Positions 36,289-48,206 are shown, numbered from the stretch's first letter. The stretch is DNA of 64,000 nt from Ailanthus altissimus (GCA_946807835.1 OX327684.1:32424501-32488500), one strand, 5' to 3'. Translations and numbers: made by a program. The notes: a model not told the origin generated them from the letters alone.

Positions 36289-37978
36289 GATTGTTCCAAG
36301 TTCCGGGACTTATAATCCAATTACAGTGCCTGAACAGCACCGAAATCACCTTCAAGCTTTGATTATTAGTATTGAAAATGCACACTGCCCACAACAATGT
36401 GCGTGCATGATGCACAATAATATAATTTTCTTTTATGTCTTTTCGGCCATGTATCAAGAACGGATATCCAATCCAACCAGAACCTTGGATACTCATTCTC
36501 ATTTGAAAGACAAATACACAGCTAAAAATACTAGTAACTAAATAAATTTCTGGTGTTTACTTTTAGGATGGATGTCAAAGAAATTATGCCAACGGGGACT
36601 TTGAAACAAAGAAAATTATTGGTCTTTTTTTTTTTTTTTGGCCTTTTAAGGTAAAAGTTTTCCCAATTCTATTTAGCAGGCATAATGGGGGCAGAAATGG
36701 CAAAAATGTTTGTTGAAAGAAAAAAGAGTTGCATCCTTTCAGATACCATCGAGACCTAATGATGCCCAAATCCCGAGTTCCCAACAAACTGACAAAATTC
36801 ATAGCAGCTAAATTTAACTTCTAAAATGATAAAAGACATCAACGAGATCTGGGTGCCAGAGAGCAGTAAATAATCATGCACAATAAAACTCTAAAACCGA
36901 CATCAAAGAAATCCGAGTGAAGGCAGCAATTAAATCTTAACTTTATACTCAAGCGTTCACTTTATAGGAGTTGGCTTGCATGTAAGATGTTTACAGATTC
37001 AAATCAAATAAGCTGAAAAAGTTTGGTCATCTCAGGACTTACTCAACAAAATAGGGCTACATTTTCTTTGGGGGGTCATGGGCGACAATATAAAAAAATG
37101 GAAACAGAAAAATTATAGCTGATAACAGCAGTAAAATAAATTAGATATTTGGCATACCAGGTAGTGTTTTTGTGTTTTGTGGGTTTTTCCTTTTCTCTGT
37201 TTTCCCCGGTATCGAATCTAGTTTGTGATTTTATCCGATCAATCTCAAACAAGACGGCCTTCTTTCTTTCCTTCCAAAAGACCTAATAGGGGAGGTCTAA
37301 AAATACTCTGCGAGTAGGTATACATTAGTAATAAAATTATGCCAATAAAATACAGACACGTCATCTTAGATTCTATGTTTGCCATTTACCTATCCAGTTA
37401 AAAATGAATAATTCGTCACGAAAAAGAGCATGATTTGCACATAAATGGGCTCACATGAGATTGGGCTTTTTGTAAACACTAAACACCGAAGGCTTTTGGG
37501 GGGCTTTAAGCCTTCAACATGTACTATGCTGGCCAGGAATCATCGTCACAGGGCGATCTGGCCCAATCCATTGTCAGGTTTATATGATTATGTTCCATTG
37601 CTTTGCAAATATTAGATTAAAGAGAAATTTTTACAATTTAACTTTGTGATGATTTATCATGACTTCTTGCTTTAAGTTGCTATCGTAGAGAAAACCTGCA
37701 ACTGGTGCATGCGTTAAACATTTATTTTCCTTAACATTTTGCATTCAAAATAGTACAAAATTTCCAAGAAATTGGTCAATTTAATAGCATACTTTTTCTT
37801 GTGAATTATATATAACAGAATATTCATGTTATTGTGAATATGTTATTTATTTAAATAGCAAGATAAACGGGTTAAATTGAGTATAGAAAACTCTGAAGAA
37901 GCTGTAGAAGAGGAAGAAAAAAAAAACAATATTATTCTTATTGGAGATAGCAACCGCCCCAATAGTAATACATTCGAA
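36289..37978. promoter_or_regulatory. 5' flank of the LIF2-like gene, then intergenic DNA
   Basis: The leader and promoter of the minus-strand gene lie here. A long T-run (36627-36644 region) and moderately mixed-composition DNA continue to about 37500, perhaps with an untranslated first exon; I cannot place it. At 37545-37575 a GGCGATCTGGCCCAATCCA motif matches the 3' flank of GulLO gene 2 (47797-47818), so the right part belongs to a duplicated GulLO 3' flank. Confidence 0.4.
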
Positions 37979-38105
37979 TACTAGTACAAACTTTTGCATC
38001 TGTATAAATCTTTCGCGGTCTACAAAAATAACATTTTTCGGGGGCATAATAAATGTCTTGTGAACAAATACATAACCCTCTTTCACAATGGTTCCAAAAT
38101 CATTA
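37979..38105 (-). pseudogene. GulLO 3'-end relic A
   Basis: Minus-strand sequence matching the last ~130 bp of GulLO exon 4. The TIVKEG codons, the CTCACAAG region, the CCCC(G)AAAAA block and GATTTATACAGATGCAAAAGTTTGTACT (compare GATTTATAAAGATGCAAGAGTTTGTACTC, each shown in parts) align with gene 2. About 15 bp are missing between two GAGGGTT-like repeats, and no upstream exons exist. The gap removes Cys codons of the tail. Same orientation as gene 2, about 10 kb away, with matching 3' flank, so it is an old tandem duplicate reduced to its end. Confidence 0.75.
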
Positions 38106-38421
38106 AAAACATAACTACCGGGGAAATTTTGGAACTTCACTTGTGAGAATATAAAAAGACAGTATTTAGCATTATGTATATATACACTAAGTTTGTGTAG
38201 CCCTAAAACAAATCGTATGTACTATGTTTAGCTTGAAAGAGATCGAGAGAGAGCCGTACGAAAAAGGGGGCTTAAGGTTCTTAGTGTTTTTCTTATTCAT
38301 CTCCATTTTCTCTATGTATTTTCTTGATTTATTGTAAGGGTTGAGTGAGATGGAATGCATATTGAAATCAATGTTGTAAACTTGATTTAATAGTGAAGAT
38401 TATTTGTTGTTCTGAGTTCTT
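38106..38421. other. Intergenic DNA
   Basis: A purine-rich stretch (GAGATCGAGAGAGAGCC, about 38238) is followed by T-rich sequence (TTCTTATTCATCTCC...). The order resembles the transcribed leader part of an LTR, but no ends are visible. No gene. Confidence 0.35.
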
Positions 38422-38631
38422 AAAATTGAACAGCTATAATTGATTATCTCTTTTGTGTTAATTTATTGAGATTTAAAAGTCTTTTATTAATTTAAAATAA
38501 TGCTATTAGAGTTTAGGGTTAGGTTTTCTGTAAAGACTTAAAATAAAAGAAAATCAAGATTCAATAATTTGTTAACAAACCTAATAGGATTTACTCACTT
38601 CAAAGTAGAAAAATTTGTAGAGATTTCAGTC
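38422..38631. repeat. Direct repeat copy 1 flanking a solo Copia LTR
   Basis: About 210 bp that recur at 39283-39509 in the same orientation, roughly nine bases in ten alike. Shared landmarks are CTATAATTG, TAATCTCTTTTGTGTG-like, GTAAAGACTTAAAATAAAAG and GAGATTTCAGTC. The sequence between the two copies is almost exactly one Copia LTR. Confidence 0.8.
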
Positions 38632-39282
38632 CGTAGAGTTTAATATGCAGTAAAATACATAAAGTGTACAAGCAATGAATTAGAATATACAATTAGTTAA
38701 ATAAGAACAACAAGCTAAATCAAGAATTAAGTATTGATAATAGAGAAAAGTAGAAATATATCATACCAAAATATAAAATACGTATTTCAACAAAGTGCTT
38801 ACGTTCACGGTGGATCAAGAATTTAAGTCTCTCTTATTTGATGTTTAATTACAAGAAAATTGATCTTAGAAGATCAACGAATGATACAAATCAATTTGAA
38901 GCTCTAGGATTTGTTGTACAATATTTCTCATATTCTTTTTCAACCCTAAGTATAATAGAGTATTTATATAAGGTCTAAAATATCCAAACATTTAAAAGAA
39001 ATGCTTAAAATTCGTATTTAAAGGTTGTGAATAGTACAGTGTCAATGCCTTGGCTAGCGCGGGGGTATTGGCTAATGCTTTCCCTAGCGCTGGGGCATTG
39101 GCTAATGCCTTAGCCAATGCCAATGCACTTAAACTTGAATTTTTTTTTTATTTTCATCTGCATTTTGTCAACTGTTCCATTGATTTTTCATCTACTCCAT
39201 ACATACTTCTAGCTCTAAAATGATTTCGATGTGTTCCCGAATTTATTCTAAATATAACCATCATTATAAAAATAATGGTATT
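38632..39282 (-). mobile_element. Solo LTR of the same Copia family as the complete element
   Basis: In reverse complement this aligns over its whole length with the LTR of the element at 55.9-61.5 kb. Shared parts include AAATTCGGGAAC, ATTTTAGAGC, GGAACAGTTG, GTAAGCA near the leader, TATATTTCTACTTTTCTC, and TAGCTTGTTGTTCTT. The GC-rich block differs: here it is a set of GCATTGGCTAATGCC-like repeats (about 39050-39130). No internal region is present, so it is a solo LTR, and it is much older than the complete element. Confidence 0.8.
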
Positions 39283-39509
39283 AGAATTGAATAACTATAA
39301 TTGGTAATCTCTTTTGTGTGATTGTTGTTTATGTATTGATTCTTGTGAAATTTAAAAGTTTTTTTTATTTATTTAAAATAATGTTATTAGAGCTTAAGGT
39401 TCGATTTTCTGTAAAGACTTAAAATAAAAGAAAATCCAGATTTAATAATTTAACAAACCTAACGGGATCTACTCACTTCGAAGTAGAAAAATTTGCAGAG
39501 ATTTCAGTC
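39283..39509. repeat. Direct repeat copy 2 flanking the solo Copia LTR
   Basis: Partner of 38422-38631. It is slightly longer because of a ~17-bp insertion around GTGATTGTTGTTTATG. The copy boundaries coincide with the LTR boundaries within a few bases. Confidence 0.8.
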
Positions 39510-39689
39510 TTCGGCAAAAAAATTAAAGGACTTATTGGTCCAACAAGAACATTCCAAAACTATAGCATATCCCAAAACCCTCCCTCCAACCTTAATCGAT
39601 AAAAAAAAGATAAATGATATGACATTTAATATTATAATCTTACGTTTAGCAGATAATGTCATTCGCTAAGTCAACAAAGAAACAACAAC

Positions 39690-40391
39690 AATTGGTATTT
39701 GAGGTAAGTTTCAAACTCTTTACCTTACAAAATCTCTTTCTAGTAAGTTTTATATGAAAGAAAGATTCTTTGTATTTAAAATAGACTTGACAAAAATTTT
39801 TAAAAAGAATCTAGATGAATCCAAAAAATTATTCTTGATTGAATTCGTTTAGATTTGATAAATGTTAGAGGAACTGTAGTGTTAAGAATAAGGTTGTAAT
39901 TTTGTTAAATTCTTCACATTTGCATATAAAGATGTCAAAATAGCTATAAAATATAGCAGAGAATCCTTCACTCTTAGTGACTGCATAAAGGTTTTAAGGT
40001 ATAGAGATTTAGAAATTAAATCTAAAAGAAGACATTCTAGAAATTATAAGACATTATATGTTAGAGGAATGACTGATAAGAAGAAAAATAGTAAGAATAA
40101 AAATAGGAACATATCTAGATTTAAGTCAAAATCTGGACCCAAAAGGTGTTACTTTTGCAGTAAAAAGAGACACCTAAGAAGAAATTACTATGAAAGGTTA
40201 AAGTAGTTATAAAAAATCGGGTTGTGAAAAATGAAAATGTTGCAATAGCTAGTGATGGATATGAAAGTTCAGAGGCTTTGATGGTGTCATTTAATGATAA
40301 TTTTAATGAGTGAGTACTAGATTCAAGATCTTCATACGACATGTGTCTTAAGAGAGAATGCTTCAAGAATTTTAAGGAACATTATGGCAGT
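39690..40391 (+). pseudogene. Copia gag-protease relic (5' part, split by a solo LTR)
   Basis: Translation shows a degraded Tnt1-like gag: FYMKERFFVFKIDL, SRESFTLSDCIKVLRYRDLEIKS, LYVRGMTDKKKNS, then a damaged zinc knuckle RCYFCSKKRHLRRNYYER near 40143-40199 (last Cys changed to Tyr). A remnant of the protease 'WxLDSxxSYxM' follows near 40315-40350 as VLDSRSSYDMCLK, where the Gly of DSG is lost. The frame is interrupted at 40391 by a 2.7-kb insertion and resumes at 43089. Confidence 0.8.
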
Positions 40392-43088
40392 TGTCACGCC
40401 CCAGACCTAAAAGATTTGACACACGACATCACTTATATTTATTCAATATTATTTAAACATTCATTTCAATTTCTTTCAGAATTATAACAATTGAATTATG
40501 ACTGAGACAATTAGTAAACCGGAGATACACAGAGTTTTTTCAGAGATTAACATTCTGCTACGTCACCAGTAGTAACTTTGTTACCGGAAGCCCAGAATAT
40601 ATTCATTGCAAATTCTTACTTAAAATCAACCAATAACCATACTTGGTGAAACTTAAACCAAATCCAACCACACACAATAAAATAATATATAAGTATTTAT
40701 TCAATAGGAACAAATCAAATATCTTATCCCACGTATCCCCAAATGAAACACTCAGCAACCTAGCAACTTAGGGAACCCAAGGAACAACAGAAGTCTTGCC
40801 AAATCCGCTAAGCACACATGTACCTTATTTACCTGAAATCACCATAAACTATAATGAGTATAAAACTCAGTAAGCATACTAGTTTTTCATATATCAAATA
40901 CAAATACATATATGTACACAATGCATATGTATGATATGCTATGATCAATCATAATCATAATCTTATCAAATCACATGTCATGTAAGCGTTTACACATTCT
41001 TTCAAAACATATAATAGGAATCTCATTACTCAACTATTACTTAATAGGACTTACATATCACATATCACATAATGTGTCAAATGTCACTCGTAGGTGACAT
41101 ACCGTATGAGAGGAATAGTACAAGTGAGGTTTTTAAATCACTTATATATAATGTTCATGCTCGAAGGTAAAAGCCAAACCCTCACCCTGATCATCGGTGA
41201 GTCCTCTCACATGCACCAATACGCCACCACACGAATGTGATGACTCATTCTTCCTTTAGGTACCAATAGGATCCTCTCTATATACAGAACACATAAGATA
41301 TACCAATCCCGAAGGAAAGACCACACATAAAGGCTCCACAAATCACATAAAATGCCTACTAAGTTAACGGTGAGTTTAAGTACTTTCAAAACATAAAATA
41401 TTTCTCATGGACATATTACACTTTAAAAGCTTTCTTTGTTAAACACATCTTATTTTGAAAGCTCACTTTCAAAAAACACATGTATATCCATGCTCAATGT
41501 CAATGCTCACATTCATAAACATATTTCTTTCACATTTCATATCAAATATACTTTGACATAATATAAACATATTTTTAAACCCATTTAAAATATCATACAT
41601 AGACAATTACTATGTTAATTGTGATTTCAGTAAAAGTCTGGTATACTTACCTTTTAACATTTTCGGGTACAAGGCTTAATTCTTCTTAACCTATCAATGG
41701 AGATTAATCCTTTCATAAGCCTCATAATTCACACAAAACAATTTAAATAGCTTACAAAATTATACTTATTGCACTTATCACATCGAATTAGTCTAATTAC
41801 TTGGTTTCTCAAAACTTGTCATTCTGACCACTTACACTTAACAAAATTTTCTTATATAACAAATGATGTCCACTTGCTCCAAAATCAGAATATATCTTTC
41901 TTAACTCATATATTCCCTTTATGTATGAATATTATATCATAATTTCTACACAATCCATTCCATAAACACCATCAAATCCAAACTATTATCCTGACAGGAT
42001 TAAGATATTTACTGAACAGTATTCAATCTCCCAATTTTATAAAATCATATACTAACTTAAAATTATAAAACTATCATTGAAATACTCTTGACACATATCT
42101 CAATTCATGATAAATATTTCACTTCAAAATCACTGCCAAAAGTATTTTAAAACTATTTTATTCTATAGCTTTGAAAATCTGTTAATCAAATACTGCAATG
42201 AGCTGACACTCTTTAGAAAATCATAACAATTTAACCACATTGATCTAAATTCTCAATTTTGAGTATATCATATTAGACATATAAAATTATCATATTACAT
42301 AAATTAGTAATTTTTGAAGATCATTAAGCAGATCAGAAATTATTTGTCACTATATTATACTGTTCACACAAGAAATTTCCATAATTTCGAGGTCATTTTG
42401 GTAAATTCACTAAAAATTCAATTCTAGAATTTTCAATTGATTCAAAGTCTCAGATAATCCTAAATATGTCTAATTTCATATACTCAAAATTCAAAATTAG
42501 AATCGAATCACAACAATTTATAAAACTTTTGGATCAGGAGACTATCAAGTAGAAACTTTGTAATTCATCAAGATTTATCAAGCCATCTACATAGATCATC
42601 ATCAATTCTCACAATATCTTACGAAATACACATCAAATCATCAATTATACATACTTCTAGAAATCAAAAATTAAAGGAATTAACTTAATTAACACCAATA
42701 AATTGAGAAATAATTGTGATATACCTCTTAAAATTCAAAATTCTAATTTCTTCTTCTTCTTCTCTTTCTCTCCCCTCTATTTCTCTCTTTTCTCTCTCTA
42801 AAGGGGTAGGTCGACCCAAAAATGAGTAAATTAGAGTTTCAAATGTGTATTTTTATACTAAGAGACTAATTTTTAGTATTTACGAATTTACCTCCAAAAC
42901 TTTCAAAGCATTACAATTTGGTCCCTAAAATAAATCTAAAGTCTTGCAAATAAACCCAATACTAATAGTATGTCCTTAACCTATACAAACACTACTAATA
43001 ACAATACATAAATCAAGTATCATCCACATACAAATAAAATATGTATATAAATACTTATTCTTATCGATTATGGATACTGGTTACTACA
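40392..43088 (-). mobile_element. Solo LTR (2697 bp), Ty3/gypsy-like, inserted in the Copia relic
   Basis: Plus-strand ends are TGTCACGCCCC and TTACTACA. In minus orientation it runs from TGTAGTAACC to GGGGCGTGACA, the usual end of many plant gypsy LTRs. Flanks are GCAGT (40387-40391) and GCGGT (43089-43093), a 5-bp target duplication with one mismatch, and the Copia protein frame is restored across it (EHY-GGRVLIRNNQA). On the minus strand a GTATAAAAATAC motif (about 42858) precedes a long purine-rich leader. There is no coding sequence. Confidence 0.8.
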
Positions 43089-43690
43089 GCGGTAGAGTTC
43101 TTATAAGAAATAACCAAGCATGCAGGAGATTAGAAATTAGTACAATTTCTATAAAAATGCACGATGGTACTATTAGGATCTTAAATGAAGTGAGGTATGC
43201 ACCAAACTTAAATGAAATTTGATATCTTTAGGACACTAGATGAAAAATGATATATTGATAAAGTTGAAAATAAACATTTAAAAGTTATGATAGAAGACTT
43301 AGTTATGATAAGGGTATGAATCAAAAAGAGCTTTATATATTGTTGGGGCAAACTATGACTGGTGTAATAGCAAGTGCAACCATAATTGAACTGGATAGAT
43401 TTGAACTTTGACATAAAAGATTAAGAGATATTGGTGATCGAGGACTTCAAGAATTGAGTAAATAAAGACTTATTAATGGTGGTAAATTAAGTAAGATGGA
43501 GTTCTATGAACAATGTGTCATGGAAAAATAGCACATGCTCAAAAGTGGACCATATAAGGCTAAAATAATTCTTAACTATATTTATACTTACTTTGAGGGG
43601 CCCACCAACACAACAATTCATGAAGAAAATGAGTATTTTCTTTCTTTAATTGACCAATCCTCTATGACTTGCCAAAAGTCATATTTCTAC
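43089..43690 (+). pseudogene. Copia protease end, GAG-pre-integrase and integrase start (3' part of the split relic)
   Basis: Continues the relic at 39.7-40.4 kb. Blocks: RVLIRNNQACRRL, KMHDGTIRILNEVRYAPNL (compare KLHDGSVRELLDVRHVPDL in the complete element), then the pre-integrase motif FELxHKRLRDIGDRGLQELS with EQCVMEK, and the integrase start resembling 'HSDLWGP' (YTYFEGPTNTT) followed by EYFLSLID. Several stops. It ends where a long inverted repeat begins. Confidence 0.8.
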
Positions 43691-43691
43691 A

Positions 43692-44530
43692 ATTGGTAAA
43701 TAATAGTTCTCCATGGCTCATATGAAAACACAATTCTAGAATACAAATAGTTCATCCATCAGACACTCATTCCTTCAGAAGCTCTCATACGATTAAGGTA
43801 TTTACTTAATCATCTAACAGACTTACAAATCTACATTCTTTCTATCTTAGTTTTTCTTTTCGGACTATCCCTTCAAGTGCCCTAGTCACCTTTTTGGATC
43901 TATCTTTTAATCTTGATTGTTCTTCTTTTGTCATCTTTATTTTATGTAAAATTCGAATGATTCTTCTGACCAAGACATAGACGACACCTTCTTCTTGGTA
44001 GTCTATTCGTGAGTGATCTTAACCTAAAAAATTCCCAATAAGGACATCATCTTTTTTCTCTTTTAAATAACATTGCAGAGCAAAGGTTGTCAATAATTGG
44101 GGACTTACAAATATAATATAAGAACAATGAAGGAGATAGTTATCTGAAATAGGAAAAGATGATGGCTTTATTGGGGAGTTTTTAGGGGTAGAGATCACTC
44201 CTGAAGAGACTACCAAGAAGACAGTGTCATTTAGGTCCTGGTCAAAAGAATCATTCAAATTTGACACAAAATAAAAATAACAAAAGAAGAACAATCAAGA
44301 TTGAAGGGTAGATTCAGAATGGTGACTAGGGCACTTGAAGGAATAGTGCGGAGAGAAAGACCAAGATAGAAGAAATGTGAATTTGCAAGTCTGTTTGATG
44401 ACTAAGCAAAGACCTAGATCGCATGAAAGCTTCTGGAGGAGCAAGTGTCTGATGGATGAACTATTTTTTATTCTAGGGTAGTGTTTCTATATGAGTCATG
44501 AAGAATCATTATTTACTAATTATAGAAATA
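43692..44530. mobile_element. Inverted repeat with ~375-bp arms (foldback element)
   Basis: The left arm (about 43692-44065) is matched in reverse complement by the right arm (about 44155-44530) with roughly 80 percent identity by eye. Long shared blocks include TAGTTCATCCATCAGACACT, TTCAAGTGCCCTAGTCACC and AATCTTGATTGTTCTTCTTTTG. The spacer is ~90 bp. It interrupts the integrase of the Copia relic. No known protein is encoded; the 91-codon minus frame (44294-44019) is read from the arm. Confidence 0.75.
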
Positions 44531-45189
44531 TAGTTGTTGGTTAACCATAGAGGATTGGTAGAATAGGATTATGACTACATGGTGAAAAAGACAACGGGGG
44601 GATTAGGTATGAGATTTTGTTCCTCAACTCATGAAAACCTAGTAGATTTGGGATTGCTAGAATGAAATATGGATATTCATGAAAGATAGAAGAAAAAATG
44701 CTAAAAGGAAAGTGAAAGGATTTAGGGTCAGACGTATAGAGGAGGCTACATGCTTGAAGAAGTTCAATATAGGGTTATTAATTTGAAAGTGACCATAAAC
44801 GGCTTTTGAAATTATCTCATGCTCTAACAGGGGTAAAAAAAGAATATGTGAAAAGAGTAGTAATAGCGAAAAATAAGTTTTCAGCTATTAAGAAATTATG
44901 GTTATAGTGTCTTCGAGACATGGGAGATCGTAACATTGGACTACTCTAGACATCAACATTCAAGAATCTTTAGAGACTGTAGTCACAAGAACCTCAGTTA
45001 AGTCTATGACTTAACTTAGAGACAATGCTAGAAAGCATTTGTTAATGAGAGGTGCGATGATTAGCTTTGTGGAGAAAGATTTTGAATTAATGAGAGATTT
45101 GTTAAAAATTAATGATTCAACAATCTTGTATGAGTATGAATTGTAAGAATATCAAGATGAGAGTCATTTTGAAGCCAAGAATGTGTTGG
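44531..45189. other. Unassigned transposon-like DNA
   Basis: Composition is less AT-rich and purine-biased on the plus strand, similar to the arms to the left, but I recognise no protein motif. It lies between the foldback element and an LTR-like stretch and probably belongs to one of the nested elements. Confidence 0.35.
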
Positions 45190-45955
45190 ATGCAAAAAAG
45201 CAGCGTAAGACAAGACTTAGAAACGCGAAAAGGCAAAGAAAACGAAGGATTACTATACAAGTCGCAGCAGTGCTGACCAATTAGCGTTACAACTACAACC
45301 CTTTAACGCTGCAACATTCAACTTCAAAAAAGTCTATTTTTAAAGACGTTTTGACTTGTTTAAAGGGGTTTTTGAATCCTAAATGTGTGGACTCTTATTC
45401 CAATAAGGTTTATGGTTTCTAAGAGTATTTTACTCACTACATAAATTCTTCTAAACACAAGAGAAAATCAAACATCTAAGGTTTCAAGATGTAAACCATA
45501 AGAGAAAATAGATGATCCAGGTACACACTAAACGTTGTGTGCATTAGGGTGGAACCATTGTATAAGTGAAACTTTTTTGGGTGAACAAAGTAACACTACA
45601 AATCCTTTTAGTTAAAGACTCGAGCTATTCTTGTATTCATTGTAAAATTCTCTTATGAGGAGATATTGGGAGGTCTTGAAAAGGTTATAGTGGTTTAGGA
45701 ATATACTTAAAGGTCTCTATGGGAGATACTAAGAGGTTATATAAGATCATTGATGATGTAAGAAGATATTTAATTATCTATATCAATAAAAGAAGTTGGA
45801 TCATAAATCCTCTGTGAACGTAAGCAGTTTTAGGCAGAACCACGTATATTTTGTGTCTTGTTGTTGGTTTATTTTTTTTATTTTTATTAGTGTGTTGATC
45901 TTATGTGCTTTACTTATTTTGTGAATTATGTCTTCCGTTGCGCATAGAGTAAAAG
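45190..45955 (+). mobile_element. Decayed Copia LTR with following primer-binding-site-like sequence
   Basis: The order matches the LTR of the complete element: a GC-richer block (GCAGCAGTGCTGACC, AACGCTGCAACATTC), then a leader ending with CTGTGAACGTAAGCAG and GAACCACGTATATTTTGTGTCTTG (compare GTGGACGTAAGCAA and GAACCACGTATTTTGTGTCTTG), and a CTTCCGTTGCGCATAG end. Just after it, GGGTATCAAAGC (about 45956-45967) resembles the primer binding site TGGTATCAGAGC. The left end is not resolved. Confidence 0.6.
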
Positions 45956-46068
45956 GGTATCAAAGCTGTGACTTAATTAATACCAAATAATTGTCAAACT
46001 GATGAGCGTAGCTTGGTACCATAACATTTAGCATAACACTAAGAACAGAAAAAAGTTATAACAAAAAA

Positions 46069-46262
46069 GAAATCATATAGAAAATAAATAGGTGAAGCAG
46101 AAACACCCTTTTAAAGTTATTTGCCTCAAAACAACTTTTCTCTTTAGCTTTATATCCGTATAAATATAATAACAAAATCATATAAAAAATAAATAAGGTG
46201 AAGTAGAAACACGTTTTTAACTTTTTTGCCTCAAAACAACTCTTCTCTTTAACTTTATATTG
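46069..46262. repeat. Tandem duplication, ~100-bp unit
   Basis: Two copies begin AAATCATATA at 46069 and near 46174. Both run through AAATAAAT-AGGTGAAG, AGAAACAC, TTGCCTCAAAACAAC and CTCTTTA-CTTTATAT. The 129-codon minus frame over this region owes its repeated AKEKSCFEA motif to this duplication and is not a convincing gene. Confidence 0.8.
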
Positions 46263-47000
46263 TTGGGGGTATTTGTGAGTCACATGGATCACTTTGCAGC
46301 CACTCTTACTCATACTCTCGGAGACTATCTGATCTAAGGAGAGGATGTAGTAATGGCTAAATATAGGACAAAACCTAAATACAGCTTGTACTAGAGCTAC
46401 TAATGTGTTTGAAATGACCCATTTAATGGTCCACATTAATGCCAAGCCCTAAGAAGGACCCATGTTAGCCAAGCTTAAGCGGCTTCATATCAACATTGTG
46501 CCCACGGTCATAGCACATGTCATCTAGGTTAACATGGCTTCCACGTTCCTCTTACCATTAAATCATCAGAGTTTGCCAAATTAGCCTTATTTTAAGACAA
46601 TTAGATAAGAGAATAAGAATTGATACAAAAGTGTAATCCTGAAGGTCAGGGGGACATATTGCCACGTTAGCCATGCCTAGAGCTCTATCTTTCAGTCAAC
46701 TAAGATAGAGGTTTGTCTAGAATTAGATAAGGCAAGCTTGCACCAACTACATCTCCAAACCTCACCACACAAAGGGCGTGTGTTGTCAGGTCACCCATGC
46801 CTAACTCCCACACAAAAACACCCAATTATAAATAATATAATATTCCTTAGCCAAGAAGTTTAATTACCCAAAGCCCCTGGTCTTAGTGATTCTCTAGAGT
46901 ACCCCTGGGTAGATAGAGATCCTCTAACAGTGTACTATCATATGTCGCCCCAATAGACACTCTCCTAGCCACGACCACTTTTTCCTTTAATGCTCAAGGT
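46263..47000. mobile_element. Possible LTR or other transposon remnant
   Basis: From TGTTGGGGGTATTTGTG onwards the DNA is markedly less AT-rich, with many CATG/CACG words and CCCC runs (for example GCCCCTGGTC, GTCGCCCCAATAG). There is no open frame with family signal. The abrupt change in composition and the TGTTGGGGG start suggest an LTR, orientation unknown. Confidence 0.35.
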
Positions 47001-48206
47001 ATATCATTCAAATTTTCAAACACAAAATAAGATAATACAATATAGTCAACAAATAAGAAAAATGTCTCTCCTTTTTAAGGTAAAATTCTAAGTAACAACT
47101 ACTATAATTACCACCTAATTTAAGAGTTAGAGGATTATCAATGCCATCCTGCTAACACTTATCTAACACTTGTCTTTAATTGAGTATTTTTTGTACCCAA
47201 CATATCTCAATAACTCTATAACATCCTCAATTATTTTTAACTCCAAATTCTATGTTCAGCAACTTATTAGATAATTCAATCTATCTTTTATCATTATACA
47301 ACTCATCAAATTTGGACCAGCCATGACCGCTTTTAAACCCAACATATATATTATTAAAAGAACATAAGAACCTATTAAAGCTTAACATTTTAACTTACGC
47401 GAGAGCATAGTTATGTCTGTTTTCATTATTTATATTTGAGTTACTTGTAAAAATGTAAGCTAACTTCTAGACTTTTACTAATTGAACCAAAAAGTATCTT
47501 TAAATAATTAATTAATATGATCCTGACCAAACAAGAATTGAATTAAAGTTACAATAAATACTAAACCCAGTCGTCAAACAGGCGTCTCTTTCTTTCTTTC
47601 TTTCCGTAAGACCATAATTCGGATTCTCGGAAGTGTGAAAACACTATGTGATAAATATATTTTATGAGTAAACGAAACGAATCGGAGACAGACGTCATTT
47701 TGAATTTCTGACATCTCAAACATAGAAAAGTTACTACCTGTGCGCTTATATACAATTTGTGTAAAGGAATGGGCTTACCTAAGGCATCATCAAGAAGGCG
47801 ATGTGGCCCAATCCACTATCAGATGGGGATCCTATGTTTAGGGGAAATAATAAGACAAGATGGAAGGAGGAAGATAAAAAAAAGAAAAATCAGCTTACTG
47901 AAATTGCTAAGAAACTGGTTCAAATGAGATCTTTCATCATGAATTACAACATGACAATAATGTTATTACGCATAGAGTTCATAAAAACCCTCGCGTGCGT
48001 CAAAGTTTTTCAATCAGAATAATAACACAAACGGGTTGAAGTGCCATTGAATTAAGGAAAGGTATCAGATTCAAAAAACAGGAAAACGGGAATAACATAG
48101 AACCAAGAGTTACATTTGTCTGGTTTTTGTATTTATTGGAATAGCGAATAGATTATACTGACATCGTACAACATAAGCAGAACCACAAGATCTGGGAATC
48201 ATAGAC
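47001..48206. other. Intergenic DNA and 3' flank of GulLO gene 2
   Basis: No gene recognised; frames at 47561-47755 (-) and 47801-48022 (+) have no family signal. The segment around 47770-47820 matches the flank of GulLO relic A near 37.55 kb. The gene 2 3' UTR should lie just below 48206. Confidence 0.45.

Noticed and set aside
35928..36320. 130-codon frame overlapping LIF2 exon 1 in another frame, and plus-strand frames at 36112-36541
   Set aside because: The Lys/Met-rich and Phe-rich composition arises from reading the Glu-rich acidic exon out of frame or antisense.
46056..46445. 129-codon minus-strand frame with repeated AKEKSCFEA motif
   Set aside because: The repeat comes from a ~100-bp tandem duplication of noncoding DNA; no recognisable domain and low-complexity flanks.
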